From NCBI RefSeq assembly GCF_003226325.1, contig NZ_PDOD01000001.1:310001-374000 (forward strand): a stretch of DNA of 64,000 nt. The letters are read 5' to 3'. A program made the position numbers and the translations under genes. The notes beneath the pieces were generated by a model that saw nothing but the letters and a program-made list of their open reading frames with translations, was not told where the DNA came from and ran no database searches. The stretch's first letter is position 1; every line of letters begins with the position of its first letter. Of this stretch, positions 52,132 to 60,957 are shown in pieces. Origin of the DNA: Salipaludibacillus keqinensis. GTDB lineage: Bacteria; Bacillota; Bacilli; Bacillales; Salisediminibacteriaceae.

Positions 52132-53718
52132 ATGAATGCATTCACGGAATCTATCCGATTTTGGGAGACTTTAGATCACTTAGTGAATCGGGAAGGAATG
52201 CGACTTGTTCATCTGAATGAACGAGAAGAAGTGGCTTGGATTGAAGATGATCGGAGAGATTCCAATCAAATTATCCGTCTCGCTCACAAAAATTATGATT
52301 GGAGTAATCAATTAAAGAAAGACATCGATCAACATTATGATCAAGCTAAGAAAATCCGAAAAAAATTAGGTTTAAAGAAAGCCAATGTTACAAGCGTCAT
52401 ATTATCAGCCTTTATGCCCGTGGATGATTATGAACGGTTAACATCCCAAGCTCTGCCTTTTACTGCAGGAGGAAAAAATCATTTTCGAACGATCATTATT
52501 CCGCTAGAAGATATGAAAAAAAAGTTATTTCCTTTAGCTACTGAATGGAAATTAACTGAAATGCCGCCATTTTTATCAGAGTCCTATTTAGAAGAGAGTG
52601 GTCAAGAAGAACAATTTCTTCAGACATTAAAAAAGAACGTAAATCGCTCTATGAGAAATCGCCAGGAAAAAGAGCGGAAAATTTTCCTTTACGGTAAGCC
52701 ATATTTCACGCTCATCCTTTTAGGTATGGTTTTGTCCATTTTCGCTTTGGTAGAAATGGAAGGATCTACTACCAGTACATTAACGCTCATTGAATTTGGA
52801 GCAAAATTTGATCCACTTATATTACAAGGTGAGTGGTGGCGTTTTTTCAGTGCGATGTTTCTTCACATTGGATTTTTGCATTTATTTATGAACTCACTTG
52901 CCCTCTTTTATTTAGGTGGAGCAGTAGAAAGAATATTCGGTACGAGCCGATTCGTTCTAATTTATTTTATTGCAGGTTTTTTTGGTTCCGTTTCAAGTTT
53001 TGTATTTAATGATAATGTATCCGCTGGCGCCAGTGGAGCTATTTTTGGTTGTTTTGGTGCTCTTTTATATTTTGGTATGATTCATCGTCGGTTATTTTTT
53101 CGGACGATGGGGATGAATGTCATCGTGATTCTCGTGATAAATCTTTCGTTCGGATTCATTGTACCCATGGTTGATAATGGCGCCCATATAGGAGGTTTAC
53201 TAGGTGGGTTTGTGGCCTCAGCCATTGTCGGCCTTCCGAAACAAAAAGGTAGCGTACTAAAATTAATAGCCCTCACACTTGCCGTGTTGATTGCAGGGAT
53301 CCTTCTATGGTTTGGATATGATCAGGACAGCGATAGTGAACAAATTAGTACCATTTATTATCAGTTGGCTCGCGAGTCTATTGAAGAAGAAGAATTTGAT
53401 GATGCAAAGACTTATTTAGCAAACGTCATAGACAGTTCTGAACAGTTGAGTGATGAATTGCTGTCTAACGCCTATTTTCTTCTTTCATATACTCAAATGA
53501 GCTTAGAGGAACTTGAAGAAGCAGAGGAAAACCTCCTGATAACTATTGAAATATCTCCTTCCTTTCATCAAGCTTATTATAACTTGGCGTTAATCTATTA
53601 TGAAAATCAAGAACTGCACGAGGCATTAGAGCTGGTTGAGAGTGCACTGGAAATTGATGCTGGAAATGAAGATTATCAAGCTCTACGTGACGAGATTCAT
53701 CAATTGATTGAGTCTTGA
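52132..53718 (+). CDS. gluP: Rhomboid intramembrane protease GluP with TPR tail
   Basis: Seven-span intramembrane serine protease (B. subtilis YqgP). The catalytic pair is Ser301 in GASGAIFG and His352 in NGAHIGG; WWRFFSAMFLHIGFLHLFMN marks the first conserved helices. An N-terminal cytosolic domain (1-180) and C-terminal TPR repeats (about 400-525) are as in YqgP, which cleaves the magnesium transporter MgtE under Mn stress. AGGGAG precedes the ATG. Its last 19 bases overlap the convergent gene. Confidence 0.94.
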   Translation: MNAFTESIRFWETLDHLVNREGMRLVHLNEREEVAWIEDDRRDSNQIIRLAHKNYDWSNQLKKDIDQHYDQAKKIRKKLGLKKANVTSVILSAFMPVDDYERLTSQALPFTAGGKNHFRTIIIPLEDMKKKLFPLATEWKLTEMPPFLSESYLEESGQEEQFLQTLKKNVNRSMRNRQEKERKIFLYGKPYFTLILLGMVLSIFALVEMEGSTTSTLTLIEFGAKFDPLILQGEWWRFFSAMFLHIGFLHLFMNSLALFYLGGAVERIFGTSRFVLIYFIAGFFGSVSSFVFNDNVSAGASGAIFGCFGALLYFGMIHRRLFFRTMGMNVIVILVINLSFGFIVPMVDNGAHIGGLLGGFVASAIVGLPKQKGSVLKLIALTLAVLIAGILLWFGYDQDSDSEQISTIYYQLARESIEEEEFDDAKTYLANVIDSSEQLSDELLSNAYFLLSYTQMSLEELEEAEENLLITIEISPSFHQAYYNLALIYYENQELHEALELVESALEIDAGNEDYQALRDEIHQLIES

Positions 53719-54623
53719 TAAGTCATATCCTCATCTTTATTAATCATTTGGAAAAGTTGTTGTTTGGACCCGTCTTTTGTTTTGTAAAGAAGTAGAAGAT
53801 GGGTTCCATCTTTATGAAGCAGAATATGAGGGATACTGTTCCCACGTGGAGAGTAAGTCTCCTCAGTGAAAGTATTAATTCCAAGTACATAATATCGGTA
53901 AAACCCTTCCCAAAGTTGCCCTACAGTAGCAAAGGATTCTTTTTCAGTCATACCAGGTAACGGTAGATGCATGTATTGAGGTAAGTCCAATAATGTAAAT
54001 AAGTGATATTCATCCACATCGATTTGAAACTCCTCTACTAATTCATCTAGCTCATATGACAGCTGTTGATCAATAATGGAATCTAACACTTGTTTACTCC
54101 GGCTTTCGTCATCTGAAGAAGGTTCTTTAAAAGCATGAAGTTGACTAAAAGGTGAATCCACGACATAAAGCTGATCTTGGCTCCATGCATGTTTACTTCT
54201 GTAAATGTCCTCCTCATAATGAGTTTCCGCATGATGGAAAGTAATAACGTCAAACCTTCCACTATCTTCCCCATCGTATGACTCTACTCCTTCAATAAAC
54301 AGTTGGTCTTTTAAAGACTGCTTTTTAGCAGCGGCAAACGCTCCATTTTCAAACATAATAGACAAATCGCTTCGTAAAAAAGCTGGTTCATTCGTTTCTG
54401 ACGCAAAAGACCATTGGAGAATATACTCATCATTATCTTTTTTACTTAATAAGTCCAAATTAGTTTTTGCTTCTCTGAAAAAGATATGCTCATCTTCTGG
54501 GAAAAAAATGAATACTTCATCCATTGATTTCCAAGAAGACAAGGAAGTGAAAGAAAGAATAATAGCTAATGCCAAGGCAGTTATAGCTATTTTAAAAAAA
54601 TGGTCATTAATTAATCTAAGCAT
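53700..54623 (-). CDS. Membrane-anchored extracytoplasmic protein, unrecognised
   Basis: A 307-residue protein with one N-terminal transmembrane segment (about 10-28) and a large acidic extracytoplasmic part without known motifs or cysteines. I do not recognise the family. GGAGGAGC lies before the ATG. Its 3' end overlaps gluP by 19 bases on the opposite strand and no terminator separates them, so mutual transcriptional interference is possible. The divergent spoVAF gene begins 168 bases away. Confidence 0.7.
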   Translation of the reverse strand: MLRLINDHFFKIAITALALAIILSFTSLSSWKSMDEVFIFFPEDEHIFFREAKTNLDLLSKKDNDEYILQWSFASETNEPAFLRSDLSIMFENGAFAAAKKQSLKDQLFIEGVESYDGEDSGRFDVITFHHAETHYEEDIYRSKHAWSQDQLYVVDSPFSQLHAFKEPSSDDESRSKQVLDSIIDQQLSYELDELVEEFQIDVDEYHLFTLLDLPQYMHLPLPGMTEKESFATVGQLWEGFYRYYVLGINTFTEETYSPRGNSIPHILLHKDGTHLLLLYKTKDGSKQQLFQMINKDEDMTYQDSIN

Positions 54624-54790
54624 TTATGCTCCTCCATTCAGACAAGCCGGTCTATTTTTTCTTATGTTTTAAAACGAGGATATATACCACGGAAATAAAA
54701 TATTTCTTTGAGTTCTCCTCTTTAATATGTAGAGGTGATGTATGTTTCTTTGATGAAAAGAAAAAGCTATTCTATGAGGAGGAGTACATC

Positions 54791-56251
54791 ATGAAAGATT
54801 TAGTTGAGCGACCTGCTTCTAAGAACTTAGCAACGAATATAGCATTTTTGAAAGATCAACTGGCTGTGGACAAAAGCTTTGATTTAATTCAATTAGATCT
54901 TGTATATCATGGTGTTGAGATGGCATTATTTGTTGTTGATGCCTTTGCGAAAGACGATGCACTAACGCAAATTCAGAGGGAATTGGATCATTTAACTCCT
55001 GAGGATGTAAATGAAAATCTTATAAATGGATTGGTCCAATCGCGGATACCTTATGTAGAATTAGAAAAGGAGAAAGATTTAGAAGAAGTAGTTATTCAAA
55101 TCTTATCGGGACCTGCAGCTTTACTGGTAGATGGATATGATGAAATCATTCTTATTGATTCAAGAGAATATCCTGTCCGTGGCCCAGAAGAGCCAGATAC
55201 AGAACAAGTGGTGCGGGGGGCAAAAGACGGTTTCGTTGAAACTCTCGTATTCAATGCCGGACTCATTCGGAGACGTGTACGTGATCGTACTTTACGTAAT
55301 GAATACTTAAGAGTAGGTAAACGTTCTTACACAGACATGTGTATAACCTATTTAGAAGACATTGCGGATGAAAAGCTAGTAAATCACATTCGATCATCCT
55401 TGAAAAAAATCGATACAGATGGATTACCAATGGGAGATAAAACCATTGAGGAGTTCCTTTTTGGACAGCATTATAATCCTTACCCTTTGGTAAGGTATAC
55501 TGAAAGGCCAGATGTGGCAGCCAGTCATTTGTTTGAAGGACATATTCTTTTGTTAGTTGATGGCTCTCCTAGTGTGATTATTACTCCAACTACGTTTTGG
55601 CATCACCTGCAACACGCTGAAGAATACAGACAAAAACCGATCATTGGTAGTGGCTTGAGGCTGGTAAGATTTTTAGCTGTTTGGATGTCTATTTTTCTTC
55701 TCCCTCTCTGGTTTTTATTTGCTGAAAATCAAGCGCTGCTTCCTGAAACATTGGAATACATCGGCCCTAATGAATCAGGAAGTGTCCCTTTACTCGGTCA
55801 ATTTTTGTTGGCGGAGGCGGGAATAGAAATGCTTAGAATGGCGGCAATTCATACTCCTTCTGCTTTAGCTACCGCATTAGGATTAGTGGCCGCCATTCTT
55901 ATCGGTGAAGTGGCTATTGAGGTTGGTTTGTTCTCACATGAAGTCGTTTTATATTTGGCTATAGCTGCGGTGGGGTCATTTGCTACACCTAGTTATGAAA
56001 TGAGTTTAGCGAATCGTTTTATACGTGTTTTATTTCTGATTACTGTTTCCGTATTTCATGTCCCAGGCTATATGATTGGTTTATTAGTGTTAATCATCTT
56101 ACTATCTTCCATGAAAGTGTACGAAACTCCCTACTTTTGGCCGTTTATACCATTTAATTGGAGAGGAGCTAGAGATGTTCTGTTGCGTGCTCCTATGCCA
56201 TTGAAAAATCGTAGACCACGGGCGATCCATCCCGCAGATCCTGATAGATAA
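54791..56251 (+). CDS. spoVAF: SpoVAF/GerA-family spore membrane protein
   Basis: A 486-residue GerAA-like protein: an N-terminal cytosolic region (1-280) with VETLVFNAGLIRRRVRD and four or five membrane spans (about 290-465). The C terminus (WPFIPFNWRGARDVLLRAPMP) fits SpoVAF better than the classical germinant receptor A subunits. In B. subtilis SpoVAF is encoded in the spoVA operon and supports germination; here it is solitary. ATG 54791 has AGGAGGAG upstream; the longer frame adds 55 unconserved codons. Confidence 0.85.
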   Translation: MKDLVERPASKNLATNIAFLKDQLAVDKSFDLIQLDLVYHGVEMALFVVDAFAKDDALTQIQRELDHLTPEDVNENLINGLVQSRIPYVELEKEKDLEEVVIQILSGPAALLVDGYDEIILIDSREYPVRGPEEPDTEQVVRGAKDGFVETLVFNAGLIRRRVRDRTLRNEYLRVGKRSYTDMCITYLEDIADEKLVNHIRSSLKKIDTDGLPMGDKTIEEFLFGQHYNPYPLVRYTERPDVAASHLFEGHILLLVDGSPSVIITPTTFWHHLQHAEEYRQKPIIGSGLRLVRFLAVWMSIFLLPLWFLFAENQALLPETLEYIGPNESGSVPLLGQFLLAEAGIEMLRMAAIHTPSALATALGLVAAILIGEVAIEVGLFSHEVVLYLAIAAVGSFATPSYEMSLANRFIRVLFLITVSVFHVPGYMIGLLVLIILLSSMKVYETPYFWPFIPFNWRGARDVLLRAPMPLKNRRPRAIHPADPDR

Positions 56252-56256
56252 AAAAG

Positions 56257-56294
56257 GTGAGACGACTTCGTTCTGAGGAAGTCGTCTCACTTTT
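56257..56294. terminator. Bidirectional terminator after spoVAF
   Basis: GTGAGACGACTTC / GAAGTCGTCTCAC, a 13-bp perfect stem between convergent genes, with T and A tracts outside. Confidence 0.9.
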
Positions 56295-56335
56295 AGCTGA
56301 TAGCAAGCTCGGGTTATAATAACCCAAATGTTTTC

Positions 56336-56728
56336 TTAAGCCATATCGTCTTCATATAATTCGTCTTTAACAAACATGTGAGATTCCATATTCACAGCAG
56401 TATCTGCTGCGAGAACAATACCGATAGGTGAGTCTTGACCATCATTTACAATGGTGAAGGGGATGGAATATTTATTTGCAGCCTTGATATAATTGCTGTA
56501 TGCAGGATAATTCAAGTTGCCATCTATATAAAGGTGAGCACTTTTTCTCTCTTTCATAGCCTTTTCCATCTCAGGGTAAATCCCACGGTGTCTCACTTGT
56601 GAATCCGTTAAGCAGAGATAAACCCTTTCTGCTATAGTGCTCAGAAATAACTTACGCTCTTCTGGGCGGATTTCTGGTTTCCCGTAAATCCCTTGTTTTA
56701 AGATATCCTCTAATTTCTGTTTAGACAT
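56336..56728 (-). CDS. yueI: DUF1694 protein YueI
   Basis: A 130-residue cytosolic protein of the YueI/DUF1694 family: LEDILKQGIYGKPEIRPEERKLFLSTIAERV at the N terminus, VRHRGIYPEMEKAM, and IPFTIVNDGQDSPIGIVLA in the C-terminal half. The fold resembles ribosomal L30e-like proteins; function unknown. AGAGGGAAAAA precedes the ATG. Confidence 0.87.
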   Translation of the reverse strand: MSKQKLEDILKQGIYGKPEIRPEERKLFLSTIAERVYLCLTDSQVRHRGIYPEMEKAMKERKSAHLYIDGNLNYPAYSNYIKAANKYSIPFTIVNDGQDSPIGIVLAADTAVNMESHMFVKDELYEDDMA

Positions 56729-56862
56729 TTTTTCCCTCTTTTCAAGCTGTACAGCTTCGTATTATGGACAAGTATATCAATTGAAAGCCTTTTCTAACAA
56801 ATAAATTGTTTGTCCTTAATTTATCTTTTCCTACATAGATTAAGTGAGGGGGGGAAGGATAA

Positions 56863-57375
56863 ATGTTCAACTTTATCGGTGTCATTTTTATTATTTTTCT
56901 AGCTAGTACTGCTGTAGGAACCATGCCTGCTCTGAAAGGAAGGTATCCATTTCCATTCATTCTCATTTATTTTGCGTTGGTGTCCGTTGTCCCGGTGATT
57001 GTTGGAATCGTTCTAGGTGCAGCATTTCTATTTTGGCTGCCTGCATTTTTGTTCAAGGTAGCTTTGTTTATTTTATCTTTGTTTATGGTTGCCTATTTCT
57101 TGCAATTGTACCACCCTTCTTATGGCTATATTCCTCATAATAGCAAAGGGTATTTGTTTATTCTTTCATTTTTCTTTTTCTTATTAGGGATAGAGTTTGC
57201 TAGCTACGGCTTCTCAGCTTGGTTCTTACTGCTAGTGATTCCCATTAGTGTGGTAGGGTTATTGTTAGGATTTATATTTATGACTCGTATGATTATCTAT
57301 TTTAGATATTTATCTGTGATTCATTTTGTTCCGATCGGACTTTTTTTATTCGTAGGGATCTTAAAACTGATATAA
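56863..57375 (+). CDS. Polytopic membrane protein, unrecognised
   Basis: A 170-residue protein almost entirely hydrophobic, with about five or six transmembrane segments. No family is recognised. GGGGGGGAAGGAT precedes the ATG. It lies between yueI (divergent) and yqgQ, 56 bases upstream of the latter, so it may be cotranscribed with yqgQ and glcK. Confidence 0.72.
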   Translation: MFNFIGVIFIIFLASTAVGTMPALKGRYPFPFILIYFALVSVVPVIVGIVLGAAFLFWLPAFLFKVALFILSLFMVAYFLQLYHPSYGYIPHNSKGYLFILSFFFFLLGIEFASYGFSAWFLLLVIPISVVGLLLGFIFMTRMIIYFRYLSVIHFVPIGLFLFVGILKLI

Positions 57376-57431
57376 TATGAATGAACATTGTGGGTATTTG
57401 GTAAATGAGAAGCTTTTCAAGGAGATTAATA

Positions 57432-57632
57432 ATGATGACGTATTTTGAGTTAAGCCAATTTATGAAGACATTTCAAACGTATATTTACACAGGGAACCGA
57501 GAAGCTGATTTGGACTTAATGGAAGAAGAAATTCAAGAACTATTTCGATTAGGTATGATAGACGTTCGTTTTTTTCGTGATGCCAAACTTACCATTATAA
57601 AAGAAAGACAAGTGCTTAGTGACAAAAATTAA
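57432..57632 (+). CDS. yqgQ: DUF910 protein YqgQ
   Basis: A 66-residue helical protein of the DUF910 family, regularly found just before glcK in Bacilli. The central EADLDLMEEEIQELFRLGMI is diagnostic. AAGGAGA lies 6 bases before the first of two adjacent ATGs. B. subtilis YqgQ is a small nucleic-acid-binding-like fold of unknown role. Confidence 0.9.
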   Translation: MMTYFELSQFMKTFQTYIYTGNREADLDLMEEEIQELFRLGMIDVRFFRDAKLTIIKERQVLSDKN

Positions 57633-57718
57633 CGAATTGTTCAAGTTCCATTATTAGCATGTCTTGAAGCCATGTTACAATATAGATCATAGAAAAAAAG
57701 TAAGTGAAGGATGATACG

Positions 57719-58690
57719 ATGAATAAACCTTTGTATGTAGGAATTGATGTAGGTGGGACAACAGTAAAACTAGCCCTCGTAACGGAAGAGGGTGTTCTGC
57801 AAGAAAAATGGGAGATCGTAACAAATCGTGAAGAACAGGGTAAGTTTATTATGCGAGATGTAGCTAAAGCTATTGTTCTTAAAACAGCAGAGTTAAATAT
57901 ACCAATGAGTCAAGTGGTGGCAGCGGGCGTCGGTGCACCAGGATACATAGATGTGGAAAACGGTATTATTGTCGAAGCTGTAAATTTAGGGTGGAAGGAT
58001 TATTCTATTCAGGACGAGCTTGAAAATCTTTTGAACATCCCCGTAGTTGTGGATAATGATGCTAACTTAGCTGCTGGAGGTGAAAAGTGGAAGGGGGCTG
58101 GAGAAGGTGCAGCTAACCTTCTGGCTGTCACTCTAGGTACTGGTGTTGGTGGAGGAATCATTGCTGGCGGAGAAATTATTCACGGACAAGCAGGATTAGC
58201 AGGCGAAATTGGCCATATCACTTCAGTTAAATCTGGCGGAGCTCCTTGCAATTGTGGTAAATTTGGTTGTTTAGAGACAGTCGCTTCTGCCACAGGAATT
58301 GCTCGTTTAGGATTAGAAGCAGTCCAGCGAAATCCTGATGGATACCTTAAAAGAGTGTTAGATGAGTTTGGGGTGGTATCTGCAAAAGATATATTTGACG
58401 GTGCCAAAACAGGAGATCCAATTGCAATTGAGGTTGTGAAAGAATCTTCTGAGCACTTAGGATTCGCCTTGGCTAATTTAGCGAATGCTTTAAATCCAGA
58501 AATTATCGTTATAGGTGGGGGAGTTTCAAAAGCAGGGCCATTTTTAGTTGATTACATAAGAGAATCGTTTAACCGCTTCGCAATACCGAAGATTGCAAAA
58601 GAAACGATACTTAATATTGCAACGTTGGAAAATGATGCGGGAGTCATTGGAGCAGCCTGGTTAGCAAAACAAAAAAGAACATCAGTATGA
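57719..58690 (+). CDS. glcK: Glucokinase (ROK family)
   Basis: ATP-dependent glucokinase. ROK motifs: N-terminal phosphate loop GIDVGGTTVKLAL (6-18), glucose-binding EIGHITS region, and the zinc motif CNCGKFGCLE. At 323 residues it matches B. subtilis GlcK (YqgR). ATG 57719 follows GAAGGATGAT; a GTG five codons upstream is the alternative. It is preceded by yqgQ, as in other Bacilli. Confidence 0.95.
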   Translation: MNKPLYVGIDVGGTTVKLALVTEEGVLQEKWEIVTNREEQGKFIMRDVAKAIVLKTAELNIPMSQVVAAGVGAPGYIDVENGIIVEAVNLGWKDYSIQDELENLLNIPVVVDNDANLAAGGEKWKGAGEGAANLLAVTLGTGVGGGIIAGGEIIHGQAGLAGEIGHITSVKSGGAPCNCGKFGCLETVASATGIARLGLEAVQRNPDGYLKRVLDEFGVVSAKDIFDGAKTGDPIAIEVVKESSEHLGFALANLANALNPEIIVIGGGVSKAGPFLVDYIRESFNRFAIPKIAKETILNIATLENDAGVIGAAWLAKQKRTSV

Positions 58691-58700
58691 TTATTCGCGT

Positions 58701-58730
58701 GGGGGGATTGAAGTGACACTTCAATCCTCC
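58701..58730 (+). repeat. Inverted repeat after glcK
   Basis: GGATTGAAGTG and CACTTCAATCC flank a single A, a near-perfect palindrome 11 bases after the glcK stop. It lacks a T run, so it may be an mRNA-end hairpin or protein site rather than a true terminator. Confidence 0.7.
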
Positions 58731-58871
58731 ATATTGTTGATTTATACTTATCAAAGGATTGATTGAAACTAACAAGTCATTGTAAAGAAATCCAAGAAAC
58801 ATGGCTCACAGACTAATCAACTAGAAGCAGGCTTGGATTTCCGGTATTTAAATCTCGTTGGAGGAGACAGC

Positions 58872-59576
58872 ATGAGTATTGAAAAAGTCATATTAGAAGC
58901 GAAAAATATTCAGTCAGATCGATTAAAAAACATAAATTTCACTTTGCATGAAGGTGAAATTATTACCTTAATTGGTCCTTCTGGAGCTGGAAAAAGCAGT
59001 CTTCTTATGCTGCTGAACAGGTTAGAAGACCCCAATGAAGGAACCATTCATTACTTAGGAAAGGATATTAATGAATATCCTTTGGAGCAACTAAGAAAAC
59101 GAATAGGTATGGTGTTTCAATCTTCATCATTATTTGAAGGATCGGTAGAGGATAATTTGAAGTTCGGTCCGTCCTTATTTGACGAGTGGAAACCGGAAAG
59201 AGGCAAAGAATTGCTTGAGGTTGTACAATTACCTAAGGAATATCTTGATAAAAATGTAGAAGAGTTATCTGGTGGGGAACAGCAGCGCATTGCTTTTGCT
59301 AGAACGTTAGCAAATAAACCAGAAATTCTGCTTTTAGATGAAGTCACTAGTGCATTAGATGTGAAGAATGTAGAATTAATTGAACGATTCTTAAAAGAAA
59401 TCGTTCCAAATCAAGTAAAAGCAATGATGATGGTCACCCATGATATAGAACAGGCAAAGCGACTTGGGAATCGAACGTTTTTCATGAATAATGAAGAGAT
59501 TGTAGAACAAGGTAGGACAAGCCAGGTGCTTGAAGCTCCAAAAACAAACACGCTACAAGCTTTCTTAAAGGAGTGA
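58872..59576 (+). CDS. fetA: FetA-type ABC transporter ATP-binding protein
   Basis: ATPase partner of a UPF0014 permease. Walker A GPSGAGKSS, Q-loop VFQSSSLFEG, signature LSGGEQQRI, Walker B LLLDEVTSALD are intact. The E. coli pair FetAB (YbbL-YbbM) exports iron and protects against peroxide; the specificity here is inferred by homology. ATG 58872 follows GGAGGAG. It is 6 bases ahead of fetB. Confidence 0.88.
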   Translation: MSIEKVILEAKNIQSDRLKNINFTLHEGEIITLIGPSGAGKSSLLMLLNRLEDPNEGTIHYLGKDINEYPLEQLRKRIGMVFQSSSLFEGSVEDNLKFGPSLFDEWKPERGKELLEVVQLPKEYLDKNVEELSGGEQQRIAFARTLANKPEILLLDEVTSALDVKNVELIERFLKEIVPNQVKAMMMVTHDIEQAKRLGNRTFFMNNEEIVEQGRTSQVLEAPKTNTLQAFLKE

Positions 59577-59582
59577 TCAATC

Positions 59583-60353
59583 ATGGCACCTGAAATATCA
59601 AATGTTTCCATGTTTTTTCTAGTATTCTTTGTACTGATCCCTGTGTCTCTGTCTTATTTTTACGCATTAGGATTAAGTAAATCAATCTTTTGGTCTTCGT
59701 TCAGAGGTGTGACACAGCTATTTCTTATTGGTTATGTGCTAACCTATTTGTTTTCTCTAGAGCCCCTAACTGGTATTTCAATCATGTTAACGGTAATGAT
59801 TGTTGTAGCAGCCTTGCATGCCAGCAAAAAAGGACAAGGAATTCCCTTTGTGCGTAGCATCACATTTTTGGTCATCGTTCTCATCGAAATTTTCGTATTA
59901 GTTATGTGGCTAGGATTTGATATGATCAGCTTTCAGCCAGATCAGGTTATTCCTATGAGTGGAATGGTTATAGGGAATAGCATGGTAGCTATTGGGTTAG
60001 CTTTAGAAAGAATGAAAAGCGAGTTTAAAGAAGGAAAAGGTAAGATCATTGCAGCCCTCGCTTTAGGGGCTAAACCAGAACAAGCATCTAAAATACTAGT
60101 AAGGAAAATTGTAAAGGCATCAATGATTCCGAACGTAGATGGATTAAAAACGATAGGTCTTGTTCAGTTGCCTGGAATGATGACAGGATTAATTCTTGGT
60201 GGCGTAGCCCCCATTGAAGCCATTCGCTATCAAATTGTCATTTCATTAAGTATATTCGCTTCAGTTTCATTAAGCGCGATGCTTGTGACTGTCATTTTTT
60301 ACCGGTTCTTTTTTAATAAAAATCAACAAATGATTCAAATGAAAGAAAGTTAA
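59583..60353 (+). CDS. fetB: FetB/UPF0014 ABC permease
   Basis: A 256-residue permease with about seven membrane segments. Conserved segments are GMVIGNSMVAIGLALERM (about 122-139) and IPNVDGLKTIGLVQLPGMMTGLILGG (about 180-205), signatures of UPF0014. AAGGAGTGATCA precedes the ATG. Forms a probable exporter with FetA and heads a run of closely spaced genes to 62034. Confidence 0.9.
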   Translation: MAPEISNVSMFFLVFFVLIPVSLSYFYALGLSKSIFWSSFRGVTQLFLIGYVLTYLFSLEPLTGISIMLTVMIVVAALHASKKGQGIPFVRSITFLVIVLIEIFVLVMWLGFDMISFQPDQVIPMSGMVIGNSMVAIGLALERMKSEFKEGKGKIIAALALGAKPEQASKILVRKIVKASMIPNVDGLKTIGLVQLPGMMTGLILGGVAPIEAIRYQIVISLSIFASVSLSAMLVTVIFYRFFFNKNQQMIQMKES

Positions 60354-60366
60354 AGGAGTTTTTATC

Positions 60367-60942
60367 ATGAAAGGAAATGCCATTGTCCTATTATTGCCAG
60401 CAGTCGTCATGATCGGTCTATTCTTTTTTGGTTATATCAGTTTAACGCAAACAGAAGAGACCTCAAATGAAGATCTTGCTGGAGCACTGATGATTCAAGA
60501 AGAGTTGAAGGATGAGTACACCATGCAAATCGAATGGGAATGGGGAGAGTTCCCGGAAGATGGAATCCGTGGTGACGATTTTATCGAAATAACACTGCCA
60601 GCATGGACAGGGAGTGAAGGTGGAGCAGAAACGGTTGAAGTGAAGACAATTCTTACTCAAGGAAATGAAGTTGTCTATGAGAGCAACGAAGCAGCTATTA
60701 CAAACAGTGGGGGAATTGCAGTTGCTTTTCCTAATGAGGTTCAGGATGATAAAATAGTCGGTCCTAGAGGAGAGGTTACGCTACATCTCTCTGAGCCTGT
60801 TCTTGAAGAAAATGAAATTTTTATTCGCTACTTTCATACTTGGGCAGAGCACCCGGTATCTCTAGAGTCTGGGATCGATATAGACTCTGCATTGACTAAC
60901 GCTCATATACAAAGCTATTGGTTGGTAGATTCACAGGATTAG
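60367..60942 (+). CDS. Membrane-anchored acidic protein, unrecognised
   Basis: A 191-residue protein with one N-terminal transmembrane segment (about 5-25) and an extracytoplasmic acidic domain likely to be beta-rich (YTMQIEWEWGEF, ITLPAWTG, GEVTLHLSEP). No family recognised, no cysteine for lipidation. AAAGGAGT precedes the ATG. It starts 13 bases after fetB and ends 15 bases before the next gene, so it belongs to the same operon. Confidence 0.72.
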   Translation: MKGNAIVLLLPAVVMIGLFFFGYISLTQTEETSNEDLAGALMIQEELKDEYTMQIEWEWGEFPEDGIRGDDFIEITLPAWTGSEGGAETVEVKTILTQGNEVVYESNEAAITNSGGIAVAFPNEVQDDKIVGPRGEVTLHLSEPVLEENEIFIRYFHTWAEHPVSLESGIDIDSALTNAHIQSYWLVDSQD

Positions 60943-60957
60943 AAAGGTGAGTCGTCT

